Both the position numbers and the translations under genes were made by a program. The notes under the pieces were generated by a model. It was given only the letters and a program-made list of their open reading frames with translations, made no database searches and was not told the origin of the DNA. A stretch of 64,000 bases of DNA from Anaerospora hongkongensis (GTDB lineage Bacteria > Bacillota > Negativicutes > Sporomusales > DSM-15969), in contig NZ_SLUI01000002.1 in the NCBI RefSeq assembly GCF_004339805.1, positions 1-64,000 of the forward strand. Direction: 5' to 3'. Shown in pieces: positions 24,695 through 33,314 of this stretch (position 1 is the first letter of the stretch; each line of letters begins with the position of its first letter).

Positions 24695-25879
24695 TTATCC
24701 GCCTATATAATGAAGCTTGGCGCAGCAGCGCTGGCACATGCTGATAGCTGCATCCTCCCTGCTTTGCGGTTCCAGAGCGAGTTCTACCCGCCACCCTTCG
24801 GCTCTAAGCTCGTTTGCAGCCGCAATCGCCTCGGGCAGGCTATTTTCCTGCCACGCCACATAGCAGTCCTTAGCTGCAGGCGGTGTGCTTAATCCCTGCC
24901 GTTCGAGCGCTAACAGCACCCGCTCAATACCAAGAGCAAATCCGGTAGCAGGACTGTCACTGCCGAAGGAGGCCAGCATTTTATCATACCTGCCGCCGCC
25001 GCAGACCGGAAAGCCTAGTCCCGGTGTATATCCTTCAAATACCATACCGGTATAATAGTCAAAATCACGGATTAGTCCAAGATCAAAGTTAACATGCTGT
25101 TCTACACCATAGCTGGTCAGCAGCCGGTAAATATCCGCCAGATTATCAAGTGCTCCCCGGCTGACTGCATTAGGTGCCATTTTATACGCCTGCTCAAATA
25201 CTTCCTGCCGTCCATGCAGCACAGGAATACTCTGTAAGAAGCCCTGCATAGCAGCACTTAAACCGCTGGTCCTGAGTATTTCGCCCAGACCTACCAGATC
25301 CCGGCGAATAATTGCCGCCTTGACTAGCTGCTGCTGAGAAGCGCTTAATTCACTCTCCGCCATAATTCCATTAATAAAATCCACCTGTCCAAGGCTGACC
25401 TGGAACTGCGTGAGACCTGCCTCCTGCATTGCCGCAACTGCCAACGCAATGATTTCCGCATCGGCTGCTGGTCCCGGAGCCCCCAGGAGTTCAATCCCAG
25501 CCTGGTAAAATTCACATTGCCGGCCCGCCTGAGCCAGTTCATAGCGAAAAACATTCGTCAGATAGAACAAGCGCAGCGGCGCTCCTGCTTCGCGCATGCG
25601 GGTAGCGGCAATCCTAGCTATGGGAGTCGTCATATCCGGGCGCAGCGCCAATATACGATTATTCTTGTCCAAAAACTTAAACATATGCTGCTCGGCATCA
25701 TTAGCTGACCCCACCAGCAGCGTCTCTAAATACTCAAAGGTGGGAGTAACCACTTCATCATAGCCCCAGCTGCTGAACAGCTGAGCAAGGCCGGCTTCCA
25801 CCACCCGCTTGCGCCCCGCCTCACGGGGCAAGAAATCACGCGTGCCATAGGGGATCTGCGGTACATAATCCTGTTTCAT
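24695..25879 (-). CDS. hisZ: ATP phosphoribosyltransferase regulatory subunit
   Basis: A HisRS-like subunit required by short-form HisG, where it carries histidine feedback. 394 residues. It resembles the histidyl-tRNA synthetase core: PYGTRDFLP near residue 10, FLDKNNRILALRPDMTTPIAR, FYQAGIELLG, and CGGGRYDKML in motif 3. It has no anticodon-binding domain of a real HisRS, which supports HisZ. It lies behind yerC and ahead of an HD gene, about 1.6 kb from hisG. Confidence 0.92.
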   Translation of the reverse strand: MKQDYVPQIPYGTRDFLPREAGRKRVVEAGLAQLFSSWGYDEVVTPTFEYLETLLVGSANDAEQHMFKFLDKNNRILALRPDMTTPIARIAATRMREAGAPLRLFYLTNVFRYELAQAGRQCEFYQAGIELLGAPGPAADAEIIALAVAAMQEAGLTQFQVSLGQVDFINGIMAESELSASQQQLVKAAIIRRDLVGLGEILRTSGLSAAMQGFLQSIPVLHGRQEVFEQAYKMAPNAVSRGALDNLADIYRLLTSYGVEQHVNFDLGLIRDFDYYTGMVFEGYTPGLGFPVCGGGRYDKMLASFGSDSPATGFALGIERVLLALERQGLSTPPAAKDCYVAWQENSLPEAIAAANELRAEGWRVELALEPQSREDAAISMCQRCCAKLHYIGG

Positions 25880-25896
25880 TTATGCTGTCACTCCTA

Positions 25897-26196
25897 TCAA
25901 CTGTTTTCCTTTAAGCGGTCTAAAATTACCTTATAACCGTCAGCCCCGTAATGGAGGCAGCGTTTAACCCGGCTGATTGTTGCTGTACTGGCCCCCGTTC
26001 TCAGGACAATATCATCATAGATATGTCCTTCCTGCAGCATACGGGCAACTTCCAGGCGCTGCGCCAGTGATTTTAATTCGCTGATTGTACAAATATCTTC
26101 AAAAAACTGATAGCATTCCTCTTCCGACTTAAGCGCCAAAACCGCTTTAAACAATTGATCTGTCAGGGCATCCTTTAATTTCGGATTGACCGTCAT
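25897..26196 (-). CDS. yerC: YerC/YecD-type TrpR-like regulator
   Basis: A 99-residue protein of the TrpR-related YerC family. The helix-turn-helix is visible in SLAQRLEVARMLQEGHIYDDIVLRTGASTATISRVKRCL. The start is set at 26196: the AAGGAG lies too near the ATG at 26202 and at the right distance for the second Met. It sits 17 bases upstream of hisZ, and two dyads lie at the his operon start, so a role in controlling his genes is plausible. Confidence 0.85.
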   Translation of the reverse strand: MTVNPKLKDALTDQLFKAVLALKSEEECYQFFEDICTISELKSLAQRLEVARMLQEGHIYDDIVLRTGASTATISRVKRCLHYGADGYKVILDRLKENS

Positions 26197-26315
26197 GGTC
26201 ATCGCTCCTTCACTGGATTCTTTTCATTATCAATACTATTCTAGTATAAACATCTTTTTCCTTTCTTTAATCCTTTTTTTCTTTACTTTGTGATAAAAAC
26301 GCAATATTTTTTTAC

Positions 26316-26344
26316 TTGACATGTTTACACTACCATGATACTAT
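26316..26344 (+). promoter_or_regulatory. met operon promoter
   Basis: TTGACA (26316-26321), 17-base spacer, TACTAT (26339-26344), ending about 25 bases before the SAM riboswitch. Confidence 0.65.
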
Positions 26345-26369
26345 TTGTTACATCAAACTACATAGAAAA

Positions 26370-26530
26370 CTCATTTCATCAAGAGTTGGCTGAGGGACTG
26401 GCCCAATGACGCCGCGGCAACCATTCACTTTTATGTGAAAACGGTGCCAATTCCACGGGATTTAATCCCGGCAGATGAAGATAAAAGGTTAGTAACCTCT
26501 TCGTCTGTGCGAAGAGGTTTTTGTTTTTTT
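26370..26530 (+). promoter_or_regulatory. SAM-I riboswitch (S-box) of metNIQQ
   Basis: The S-box core is clear: CTCATTTCATCAAGAG, TGGCTGAGGGACTGGCCC, ATGACGCC, CGGCAACC, GGTGCCAATTCC and GCAGATGAAG. It is followed by the terminator AACCTCTTCG / CGAAGAGGTTTTTG TTTTTT at 26494-26530. High SAM should stop transcription of the importer. Confidence 0.96.
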
Positions 26531-26549
26531 AGAAAGGAGCAGTTAGACC

Positions 26550-27608
26550 ATGATTAAATTGTCAGGTATTACAAAGACCTACCAGGGCTCAGCCGGACAG
26601 GTGCAGGCCCTTAAAGGCATAGATCTTAAAATCGAACAAGGTGAGATCTTCGGTGTTATCGGAAAAAGCGGCGCCGGCAAAAGCACCCTTATCCGCTGCA
26701 TCAATATGCTGGAACAGCCCTCCACAGGCAGTGTAACGGTAGACAATCAGGAATTAACGACAATGAACGAGCAGGACCTGAGAAATATGCGAAAAAAGAT
26801 CGGCATGATCTTTCAGCATTTTAATCTGCTCTCTTCCCGGACAGTATATGACAATGTTGCCTTTCCGCTGGAACTGGCAGGCAAAAGCAAGGCGGAAATT
26901 GCCGCCGATGTATTGCCGCTCCTGGAACTGGTCGGCTTAACAGACAAAAAAGATCAATATCCGTCACAGTTGAGCGGCGGCCAAAAACAGCGGGTCGGCA
27001 TCGCCCGGGCACTTGCCAGCAAGCCGCTGGTGCTGCTCTGTGATGAAGCTACCTCCGCCCTTGATCCGCAGACAACAAAATCCATTCTTGATTTATTGAA
27101 AAGCATCAATGAGAAGCTCAAGCTGACAATTGTTTTAATTACTCACGAAATGCAGGTAATTAAGGAAATCTGCCACCACGTTGCTGTTATTGAAGGCGGT
27201 CTGATCATTGAACAGGGGCCGGTGCTGGATATCTTCACCAAGCCTAAGTCGGCAACTACCCGCGAATTTATCCGGGCGATCATCAATTACGATTTACCGG
27301 ATATTTTCCTGGACACCAGCTTTTCCGATACTCCCCTGCCCGACGGCAATTTAGTGCTTCGTCTCTCCTTTATCGGTCATGCCGCGGGAGAGCCAATTAT
27401 TGCCGGGATGATTCGCCGCTTCAATGTGGATACCAGTATCCTCTACGGCAACATTGACCATATCCAAAGCACTCCTTTCGGCACCCTGCTTGTGGAACTG
27501 TCAGGAGAACAGCAAAACATTGAAAGCGCCCTGAACTACTTACGGGCGAAAGACTTAGGAATTGAGGTGATTGGCTATGTCGCAAGAAATGCTCGCGCTG
27601 CTGGTTGA
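26550..27608 (+). CDS. metN: Methionine ABC importer ATP-binding protein
   Basis: A 352-residue ATPase of the MetNIQ importer. Walker A GKSGAGKST at about residues 39-47, the signature LSGGQKQRVGIARAL, Walker B LLCDEATSALD, and the switch His in LITHEM are intact. The C-terminal NIL domain (about 265-345) is the methionine-binding regulatory domain that gives trans-inhibition. It overlaps metI by 32 bases. Confidence 0.95.
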   Translation: MIKLSGITKTYQGSAGQVQALKGIDLKIEQGEIFGVIGKSGAGKSTLIRCINMLEQPSTGSVTVDNQELTTMNEQDLRNMRKKIGMIFQHFNLLSSRTVYDNVAFPLELAGKSKAEIAADVLPLLELVGLTDKKDQYPSQLSGGQKQRVGIARALASKPLVLLCDEATSALDPQTTKSILDLLKSINEKLKLTIVLITHEMQVIKEICHHVAVIEGGLIIEQGPVLDIFTKPKSATTREFIRAIINYDLPDIFLDTSFSDTPLPDGNLVLRLSFIGHAAGEPIIAGMIRRFNVDTSILYGNIDHIQSTPFGTLLVELSGEQQNIESALNYLRAKDLGIEVIGYVARNARAAG

Positions 27609-28230
27609 AGCTTTACTGGAAACAACGTATATGGTAGCAATCTCGGCTTTTGTGTCCGCCTTGATCGGCATTCCCCTCGGCGTCATACTGGTTACGACTG
27701 ATAAGGGTCACATCCTGGAGAATCTCCCTGTAAACAGCGTATTAGGTGCAATCGTCAATGCCGCCCGTTCTACGCCGTTCATCATTCTAATGGTGGCAAT
27801 TATCCCGATTACCCGGATGATTGTCGGAACTTCGATCGGAACCAATGCGGCAATTGTTCCCTTAACCATTGCGGCCATCCCCTTTGTCGGGCGGATTGTG
27901 GAAGCAGCCTTAAAAGAAGTTGATCACGGTGTAATCGAGGCCGCTCAGGCAATGGGAGCTTCGCCCTGGGAAATTATTAAGAAGGTCTTATTGCCGGAAG
28001 CACTGCCCGCGATTATTCTTGGTCTAACCATTACCATTATCAGCCTCATTGGCTACTCGGCAATGGCCGGAGCTATCGGCGGCGGCGGCCTGGGCGACCT
28101 GGCAATCCGCTACGGCTACCAGCGGTTCCGGGCCGATATTATGCTGGCCACCGTTGTCATCCTTATCGCCCAAGTACAGCTGGTCCAGTCGGGGGGAGAC
28201 TATCTCTCCCGCCGGCTAAACAAAAAATAA
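27577..28230 (+). CDS. metI: Methionine ABC importer permease
   Basis: A 217-residue inner-membrane permease with five or more membrane segments. The coupling EAA-like loop EAAQAMGASPWEIIKKVLLPEALP is intact. The start is set at ATG 27577, 8 bases after GAGGTG, inside the end of metN; a TTG at 27571 is the alternative. It follows metN as expected. Confidence 0.95.
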   Translation: MSQEMLALLVEALLETTYMVAISAFVSALIGIPLGVILVTTDKGHILENLPVNSVLGAIVNAARSTPFIILMVAIIPITRMIVGTSIGTNAAIVPLTIAAIPFVGRIVEAALKEVDHGVIEAAQAMGASPWEIIKKVLLPEALPAIILGLTITIISLIGYSAMAGAIGGGGLGDLAIRYGYQRFRADIMLATVVILIAQVQLVQSGGDYLSRRLNKK

Positions 28231-28271
28231 TTACAAAATAAAAACATATTAAACATTCAGGAGGAATTATT

Positions 28272-29099
28272 GTGAAAAAACTGGCTCTCTTACTTATCTC
28301 CCTGCTTACTCTTGCTTTGGTTGCCGCTGGCTGCGGCAGTTCGACCAACAACTCTGCTAAAGCGCCTGGTCAAGCGGCAAAAACGGTGGTAAAGGTAGGC
28401 GCAACCGCTGTTCCCCATGCTGAGATTTTAAAAGTTGTTAAACCCTTATTGGAAAAAGACGGTATTGATCTGCAAATCGTAGAATTCTCCGATTATGTCC
28501 GTCCTAATGTGGCGGTCGCCGAAAAAGAACTGGATGCCAACTTCTTTCAACATATCCCTTATCTGACCAAATTCGCTGCCGAACGCAATCTGCAGCTGAC
28601 CTACACTGCAGCCGTTCACATTGAACCAATGGGTGTTTACTCCAAAAAAGTGAAAAATATTAACGAAGTAAGCACAGGCGCTCAGGTAGCTATCCCCAAT
28701 GACCCGACTAACGGCGGACGCGCTCTTGCCCTGCTTGCAAAAGCCGGACTGATCAAACTGAAAGACGGGGTTGGCGTAAACGCTACGGTTAAAGACATTA
28801 CCGATAATCCGAAAAACCTCAAAATTTCTGAGCTGGAAGCCCCCCAGTTGCCCCGTTCTCTGGATGATGTAGCGCTAGCCGTTATTAATACCAACTATGC
28901 ACTGGAAGCAAAATTAGTCCCCACCAAAGATGCTCTGTTCATTGAGCAGAATGATTCCCCTTACGTGAATATCCTGACTGTACGTAAAGGCGACGAAAAC
29001 CGCCCCGAAATTCAGAAGCTGACGAAAGCTTTGACTTCCGAAGAAGTAAAGAAATTCATCAATGAAAAATATCAAGGTGCCGTAGTTCCTGCATTTTAA
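28272..29099 (+). CDS. metQ: Methionine-binding lipoprotein, copy 1
   Basis: A 275-residue NlpA-family substrate-binding lipoprotein. The lipobox LVAAGC is at about residues 18-23. It has VGATAVPHAEILKVV, the conserved IPNDPTNGGRALALL and the NTNYALEAKL C-terminal region of MetQ. It is followed 21 bases later by a close paralogue. Confidence 0.93.
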   Translation: MKKLALLLISLLTLALVAAGCGSSTNNSAKAPGQAAKTVVKVGATAVPHAEILKVVKPLLEKDGIDLQIVEFSDYVRPNVAVAEKELDANFFQHIPYLTKFAAERNLQLTYTAAVHIEPMGVYSKKVKNINEVSTGAQVAIPNDPTNGGRALALLAKAGLIKLKDGVGVNATVKDITDNPKNLKISELEAPQLPRSLDDVALAVINTNYALEAKLVPTKDALFIEQNDSPYVNILTVRKGDENRPEIQKLTKALTSEEVKKFINEKYQGAVVPAF

Positions 29100-29120
29100 T
29101 CATACTAGGAGGCTTCTACC

Positions 29121-29939
29121 ATGAAAAAATGGGTTAAAACAACCGCGCTTTCCTTGGCTGTTGTATTTGCACTTGGCCTGACAGGCTGCGGCAGCAGTCA
29201 GACAACTAAAACTGCTAGTGATAAACCGCTAAAAGTCGGCGTAACTGCCGGTCCTCACGCTGAGGTTATGGATATTGTAAAAAAAGTGGCTGAAAAGGAT
29301 GGCTTAAAGATTGAAGTAGTCGAGTTCAATGACTATATTCAGCCTAATGTCGCTCTTAATCAGGGTGATATTGACTTAAACAGCTTCCAGCATCAGCCTT
29401 ATCTGGATAATATCATCGCCGACCGGAAATATGAAATCTCTTTCTTAGCAAAAACCGTTATCTTCCCCATGGGGATTTACTCCAAAAAAGTAAAAAATAT
29501 TAATGAGCTCCAGCCAGGTGCCACCATCGCCATTCCCAATGATCCGACCAACGGTGGACGTGCCCTGCTGCTGCTCGAAAAAGTGGGCTTAATCAAACTG
29601 AAGCCGAATGCCGGCCTCAAAGCTGCTGTTATCGATATTGCAGAAAACACCAAAAACCTGAAAATCAAAGAACTGGATGCCGCGCAAATTCCCCGCTCCC
29701 TGGATGATATCGATTTAGCGGCTATTAATACCAACTATGCCATGACAGCCGGCCTCGTACCGACGAAAGACGCTATTGCTTTGGAAGATCCTAATTCTCC
29801 TTATGCCAATATCATTGCCGTCCGCACCAAGGATAAAGAAAATCCGGCCTTCCAGAAATTCGTAAAAGCGTATCATTCGGAAGAAGTGAAGCAATTCGTC
29901 CAGGAACATTTCAAAGGCTCTGTTGTAGCAGCCTGGTAA
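29121..29939 (+). CDS. metQ: Methionine-binding lipoprotein, copy 2
   Basis: A 272-residue paralogue of the preceding gene, with lipobox LTGC and the same IPNDPTNGGRALLLL and NTNYAM segments. The tandem pair may bind different ligands, such as L- and D-methionine or methionine sulfoxide; this cannot be read here. It ends at a strong terminator. Confidence 0.92.
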   Translation: MKKWVKTTALSLAVVFALGLTGCGSSQTTKTASDKPLKVGVTAGPHAEVMDIVKKVAEKDGLKIEVVEFNDYIQPNVALNQGDIDLNSFQHQPYLDNIIADRKYEISFLAKTVIFPMGIYSKKVKNINELQPGATIAIPNDPTNGGRALLLLEKVGLIKLKPNAGLKAAVIDIAENTKNLKIKELDAAQIPRSLDDIDLAAINTNYAMTAGLVPTKDAIALEDPNSPYANIIAVRTKDKENPAFQKFVKAYHSEEVKQFVQEHFKGSVVAAW

Positions 29940-29954
29940 ATACCTTCCCTACAT

Positions 29955-29992
29955 CAAAAATGACCTGCCCCATTATCGGGCAGGTCATTTCT
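29955..29992. terminator. Bidirectional terminator
   Basis: The stem AAATGACCTGCCC / GGGCAGGTCATTT between convergent metQ and the YbjQ-family gene. Confidence 0.8.
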
Positions 29993-30001
29993 ATTTGCTT
30001 C

Positions 30002-30322
30002 TTATTTCGGTGTTACTTTTACTGCCGTACCGATTATGACAATCATCATTAATCCTTCCCCGACAGTAGAGATAGAATGCTGAGCACCGATTACGGCATC
30101 AGCTCCCATCGCAGCAGCTCTCTCCTGTAATTCAGCCAATACGGAATTCACGCTTTTGGCAAGTGAATTCTCATATGAAGTGCTTCTGCCGCCAAAAAAA
30201 TCGCTTAATCCGGCTAAGAAGTCACGGATCGCATTGGTCCCCATAACAACTTCACCGCTGACAATACCAATATAGCGTGTAATTTGATACCCTTCCAACT
30301 GGGATGTAGTTGTAACAATCAT
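30002..30322 (-). CDS. YbjQ-family (UPF0145) heavy-metal-binding-domain-like protein
   Basis: A 106-residue small cytoplasmic protein of the YbjQ/UPF0145 family. Signatures: TTTSQLEGYQITRYIGIVSGEVV at the N-terminus, ELQERAAAMGADAVIGAQ in the middle and a terminal beta strand with GTAVKV. Its function is not established. It is monocistronic. Confidence 0.88.
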   Translation of the reverse strand: MIVTTTSQLEGYQITRYIGIVSGEVVMGTNAIRDFLAGLSDFFGGRSTSYENSLAKSVNSVLAELQERAAAMGADAVIGAQHSISTVGEGLMMIVIIGTAVKVTPK

Positions 30323-30369
30323 GGTAATCCTCCTCTACGGTAGCCTACCATTAGTATAGCCTAAATCCC

Positions 30370-31743
30370 TTACCGGTAGAAGTATAAAAATGTTGCGGCA
30401 ACATTCACGATTAAACCGCCTGCCATGGGAATGGCAGTCCGCTTAACGACATCAACCGGCGAAACACCGGCCATGCCGGAAACAACGACAATAACAGCTG
30501 TAATGGGTGATACACTGCGCGCCAGGCTGGCAGCAAAGTGCATCGGCAGCAGCATTAGCACAGGAGCAACTGCCATTTTAGCAGCAACTGTAGGTGTCAA
30601 TGCGGCAAAAGCGAAGAAAGGCGCATTGCCTGAGCCCATGACAACCGAGGACACGGCGATAATGCTGACCATAACAATAATCATACCGGCGGCTCCTAAG
30701 CCTGCCGTCTGTGCGGAATTAATAATGGCATCAATGGCTCCGATTGTTTTCAAGCCATGCGCAAAAGTTTCGCCTGCTACGATTAGCGTAACAACAGTGG
30801 CCAGCTGAATTCCCATGCCATCAAAAAAGATCTGGATATCCGTAAAGATCTTTCTGCCATCACGATAACGGATATATTCGACAACCATCGTAATAAATAC
30901 ACTGATCAGCATGGCATTAACAATATCCATTTTAATGGAAGCAAACAACAGATTGCTGAAGGCTAAAATCAGAATCAGCGGAATTGTCGGCAGCACCGCA
31001 TAAAAAGTCGGTGGCAGCGCTTCCTCTTTTTTCGTTTCATCTTTCACTACCGCCGTTTTCTGTACCACATGATCTTCCCGTTTGTCAAACCACTGCTGTA
31101 CGACATAGTGAAGCGTCGCTACAACTGCCATAACCGTCAAGGCCACAGGAACCTGATACTGCGTCCAGTACGTTGTAATATCCAGGCCAGCCGTGGTGGC
31201 CGACAATATGCTCCCTGTATCGCCGGGGCTCCAGTCAAGACATAGGGTTGTACCGATTACAGCTGTTGCCGACAAGCGGCTTACACCAAGACTGACCAGA
31301 ATGGGATACATGGTTACCATCAATAGCAGCCCCAGTCCCGAAGCACTGTTGATGAATAAGCCCAGCACCTGGCCTGTTAAGTAGGCTGCTGCCAGGACAA
31401 GATACGGAGCATGCAGCTTTTCCAGCGGCTTGATTGCAATGCGGACCAGCACCTTGCTGGCGCCGATATGATCCATATAGCGGGCAAAGCCGCCGACAGC
31501 CATGATATTTAAGCCCAGCCCGGCAGCGCGCGAGCTCAGGGTCTTCTTAATCACCTCAAACATATCAAAGAAAACCAGTCCGGTACTGTCCTTCGGTGAA
31601 AGTATAGTTCCCAGCCCAAAAACAACTGCAATAAGCATTAAAATGATACCTGCCAGAAACAAGACAGGCTGGGGTTTGTACTTTTTAACAATTAAATACC
31701 CGACCCAAATAGTAACCAAAAGTGCCGCTACTATTGACACCAT
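30370..31743 (-). CDS. DcuC-family C4-dicarboxylate carrier
   Basis: A 457-residue inner-membrane carrier of the DcuC (anaerobic C4-dicarboxylate) family with about 12 segments. The start is set at ATG 31743, 6 bases after GGAGGG. It contains SGLGLLLMVTMYPILVSLGVSRLSA, the LCLDWSPGDTGS signature of the family and MGSGNAPFFAFAALTP. Members exchange or export dicarboxylates such as succinate in anaerobes. The substrate has not been determined. Confidence 0.85.
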   Translation of the reverse strand: MVSIVAALLVTIWVGYLIVKKYKPQPVLFLAGIILMLIAVVFGLGTILSPKDSTGLVFFDMFEVIKKTLSSRAAGLGLNIMAVGGFARYMDHIGASKVLVRIAIKPLEKLHAPYLVLAAAYLTGQVLGLFINSASGLGLLLMVTMYPILVSLGVSRLSATAVIGTTLCLDWSPGDTGSILSATTAGLDITTYWTQYQVPVALTVMAVVATLHYVVQQWFDKREDHVVQKTAVVKDETKKEEALPPTFYAVLPTIPLILILAFSNLLFASIKMDIVNAMLISVFITMVVEYIRYRDGRKIFTDIQIFFDGMGIQLATVVTLIVAGETFAHGLKTIGAIDAIINSAQTAGLGAAGMIIVMVSIIAVSSVVMGSGNAPFFAFAALTPTVAAKMAVAPVLMLLPMHFAASLARSVSPITAVIVVVSGMAGVSPVDVVKRTAIPMAGGLIVNVAATFLYFYR

Positions 31744-31833
31744 CCATAACCCTCCTATTTTTATATAATTCAAACTATGGCCATTCTCATTCTATCACGA
31801 GTTTCGCTTTCCGCATATGGATAATAAAAAAAA

Positions 31834-31856
31834 TCTGAGAGGGTATCCTCTCAGAC
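31834..31856 (-). terminator. Terminator of the GntP-family gene
   Basis: The stem TCTGAGAGG / CCTCTCAGA with a run of T on the minus strand, 8 bases after the stop at 31865. Confidence 0.8.
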
Positions 31857-31864
31857 TGGACATT

Positions 31865-33283
31865 TTATAACCATCCCGTAATCTGATAAAAAACAATAAA
31901 GAGAAACGGCACCATCGTTTTTAATAAAGTAATCGCAAAAATATCGCCATAGGCCTGACGATGGGTTAATCCACAAACAATGATTACCGTAATCAGGCTG
32001 CCATTATGCGGCAAACTATCCAAGCCGCCTGCAGCCAGGCAGATAATGCGGTGCAATATATCAGGCGGCATGTTAACGGCCTGGGCCCAGGCCAGATATT
32101 CCTGACCCAGCATACCGAGGGCAATCGTCAGACCGCCGGAGGCCGAACCGGTGATACCAACCAGGATATTAGCAGTAATTGCTTCGGAAATCAGCGGTCC
32201 GGTACCAATTTTAATCTGCATCAGAGCTGCTTTCACAGCCTCAAACCCCGGCAGACTGGCAACTACACTGCCATACCCGTAGCCTGATGCGGTATTCAAA
32301 ACCGCCATAAGAGAGCTTGCCGTCCCCGCATTCAGCACCGTTTTCATATTGCTATGCTTTCTGAGGTTTTTCCGCCCAATAGCAAGGGCCAGCAATATGC
32401 CGACAATCAAAGCCATATTTAAGGACCAAAGGGCCCGTACTTTTTCTACGGAAGGGCTCAGCAGCGACAGCTTCAGCGCCTGAAACGGAATCAGGCTGGC
32501 CGGATCCCAGCTATAGGCCCAGGACCACTGAAAAGGGTTGCTGAAGTAAAGATTAACCGTTACGACTGCCACCAGGGGAACCAGCGAAAGTGACCAGTGC
32601 GGCAATCCCTGCTCCTCCTTAAGCTGCGGTTCATGCAAAACGTGATTGCCGTACCCTTCGCCCCGGGCTGCCGCCGTGCGATGCCGGTATCCCAGCCAGC
32701 CGTAGCCCAGTCCAAAAATCATCAGACCGCTGAGAATGCCTGTAATCGGCGCCGCCCAGGTAGTGGTTCCATAGAAGGTTGTGGGAATAATGTTTTGAAT
32801 TTGCGGTGACCCCGGGAAAGCGACCATACTAAAGGTATATACGCCCAGCCAGATGGTGGCCGGAATTAATCGCTTCGGTATATCAGCCTGGCGGAACAAA
32901 GCGGCTGAAAACGGATACATAACAAAAACAACGACAAACACGCTTAATCCACCATAGGTTAAGGCCGAACAGCCAAGAATGGTGGCCAAAATCGCCTGTT
33001 TCCGGCCCAGGCGGCCTACAATAGCTCCGGCTATGGACTTAGCCATACCGGCATCTTCCATGATCTTGGCAAATACTGCTCCCAGCAGAATAATGGAAAA
33101 ATACATCTTAAAAAACTCAGCTGCCTTGGTCATAAACAATTCGCTGTAAACAGGCATGAGCTGAAAAGGGCTGGCAGCTGCCGCCACCAAAGCAAAAACG
33201 GGACCAAATAAAATAATTGAATACCCGCGGAAAGCAAAATACATGAGTAAGAAAAGGCTAAGTGCAATTGCTGCTAATTCCAT
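31865..33283 (-). CDS. GntP-family permease
   Basis: A 472-residue permease with about 12-14 membrane segments, of the gluconate/hydroxy-acid:H+ symporter (GntP) type. Visible family features: FAKIMEDAGMAKSIAGAIVGRLGRKQAIL, TYGGLSVFVVVFVMYPFSAALFRQADIPKRLIPATI, FPGSPQIQNIIPTTFYGTT and a C-terminal GSASGGLTIAL ... GGLDSLPHNGSLITVI. Substrate is likely a small hydroxy- or keto-acid, not determined. It lies between DcuC and an efflux system on the same strand. Confidence 0.82.
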   Translation of the reverse strand: MELAAIALSLFLLMYFAFRGYSIILFGPVFALVAAAASPFQLMPVYSELFMTKAAEFFKMYFSIILLGAVFAKIMEDAGMAKSIAGAIVGRLGRKQAILATILGCSALTYGGLSVFVVVFVMYPFSAALFRQADIPKRLIPATIWLGVYTFSMVAFPGSPQIQNIIPTTFYGTTTWAAPITGILSGLMIFGLGYGWLGYRHRTAAARGEGYGNHVLHEPQLKEEQGLPHWSLSLVPLVAVVTVNLYFSNPFQWSWAYSWDPASLIPFQALKLSLLSPSVEKVRALWSLNMALIVGILLALAIGRKNLRKHSNMKTVLNAGTASSLMAVLNTASGYGYGSVVASLPGFEAVKAALMQIKIGTGPLISEAITANILVGITGSASGGLTIALGMLGQEYLAWAQAVNMPPDILHRIICLAAGGLDSLPHNGSLITVIIVCGLTHRQAYGDIFAITLLKTMVPFLFIVFYQITGWL

Positions 33284-33314
33284 TTGGTCTCCTTATTCTT
33301 TTATAGATTTTGAG

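Noticed and set aside
24162..24794. Longer start for the HD gene
   Set aside because: The first 35 codons lie inside hisZ and lack a ribosome site; the ATG at 24689 has one.
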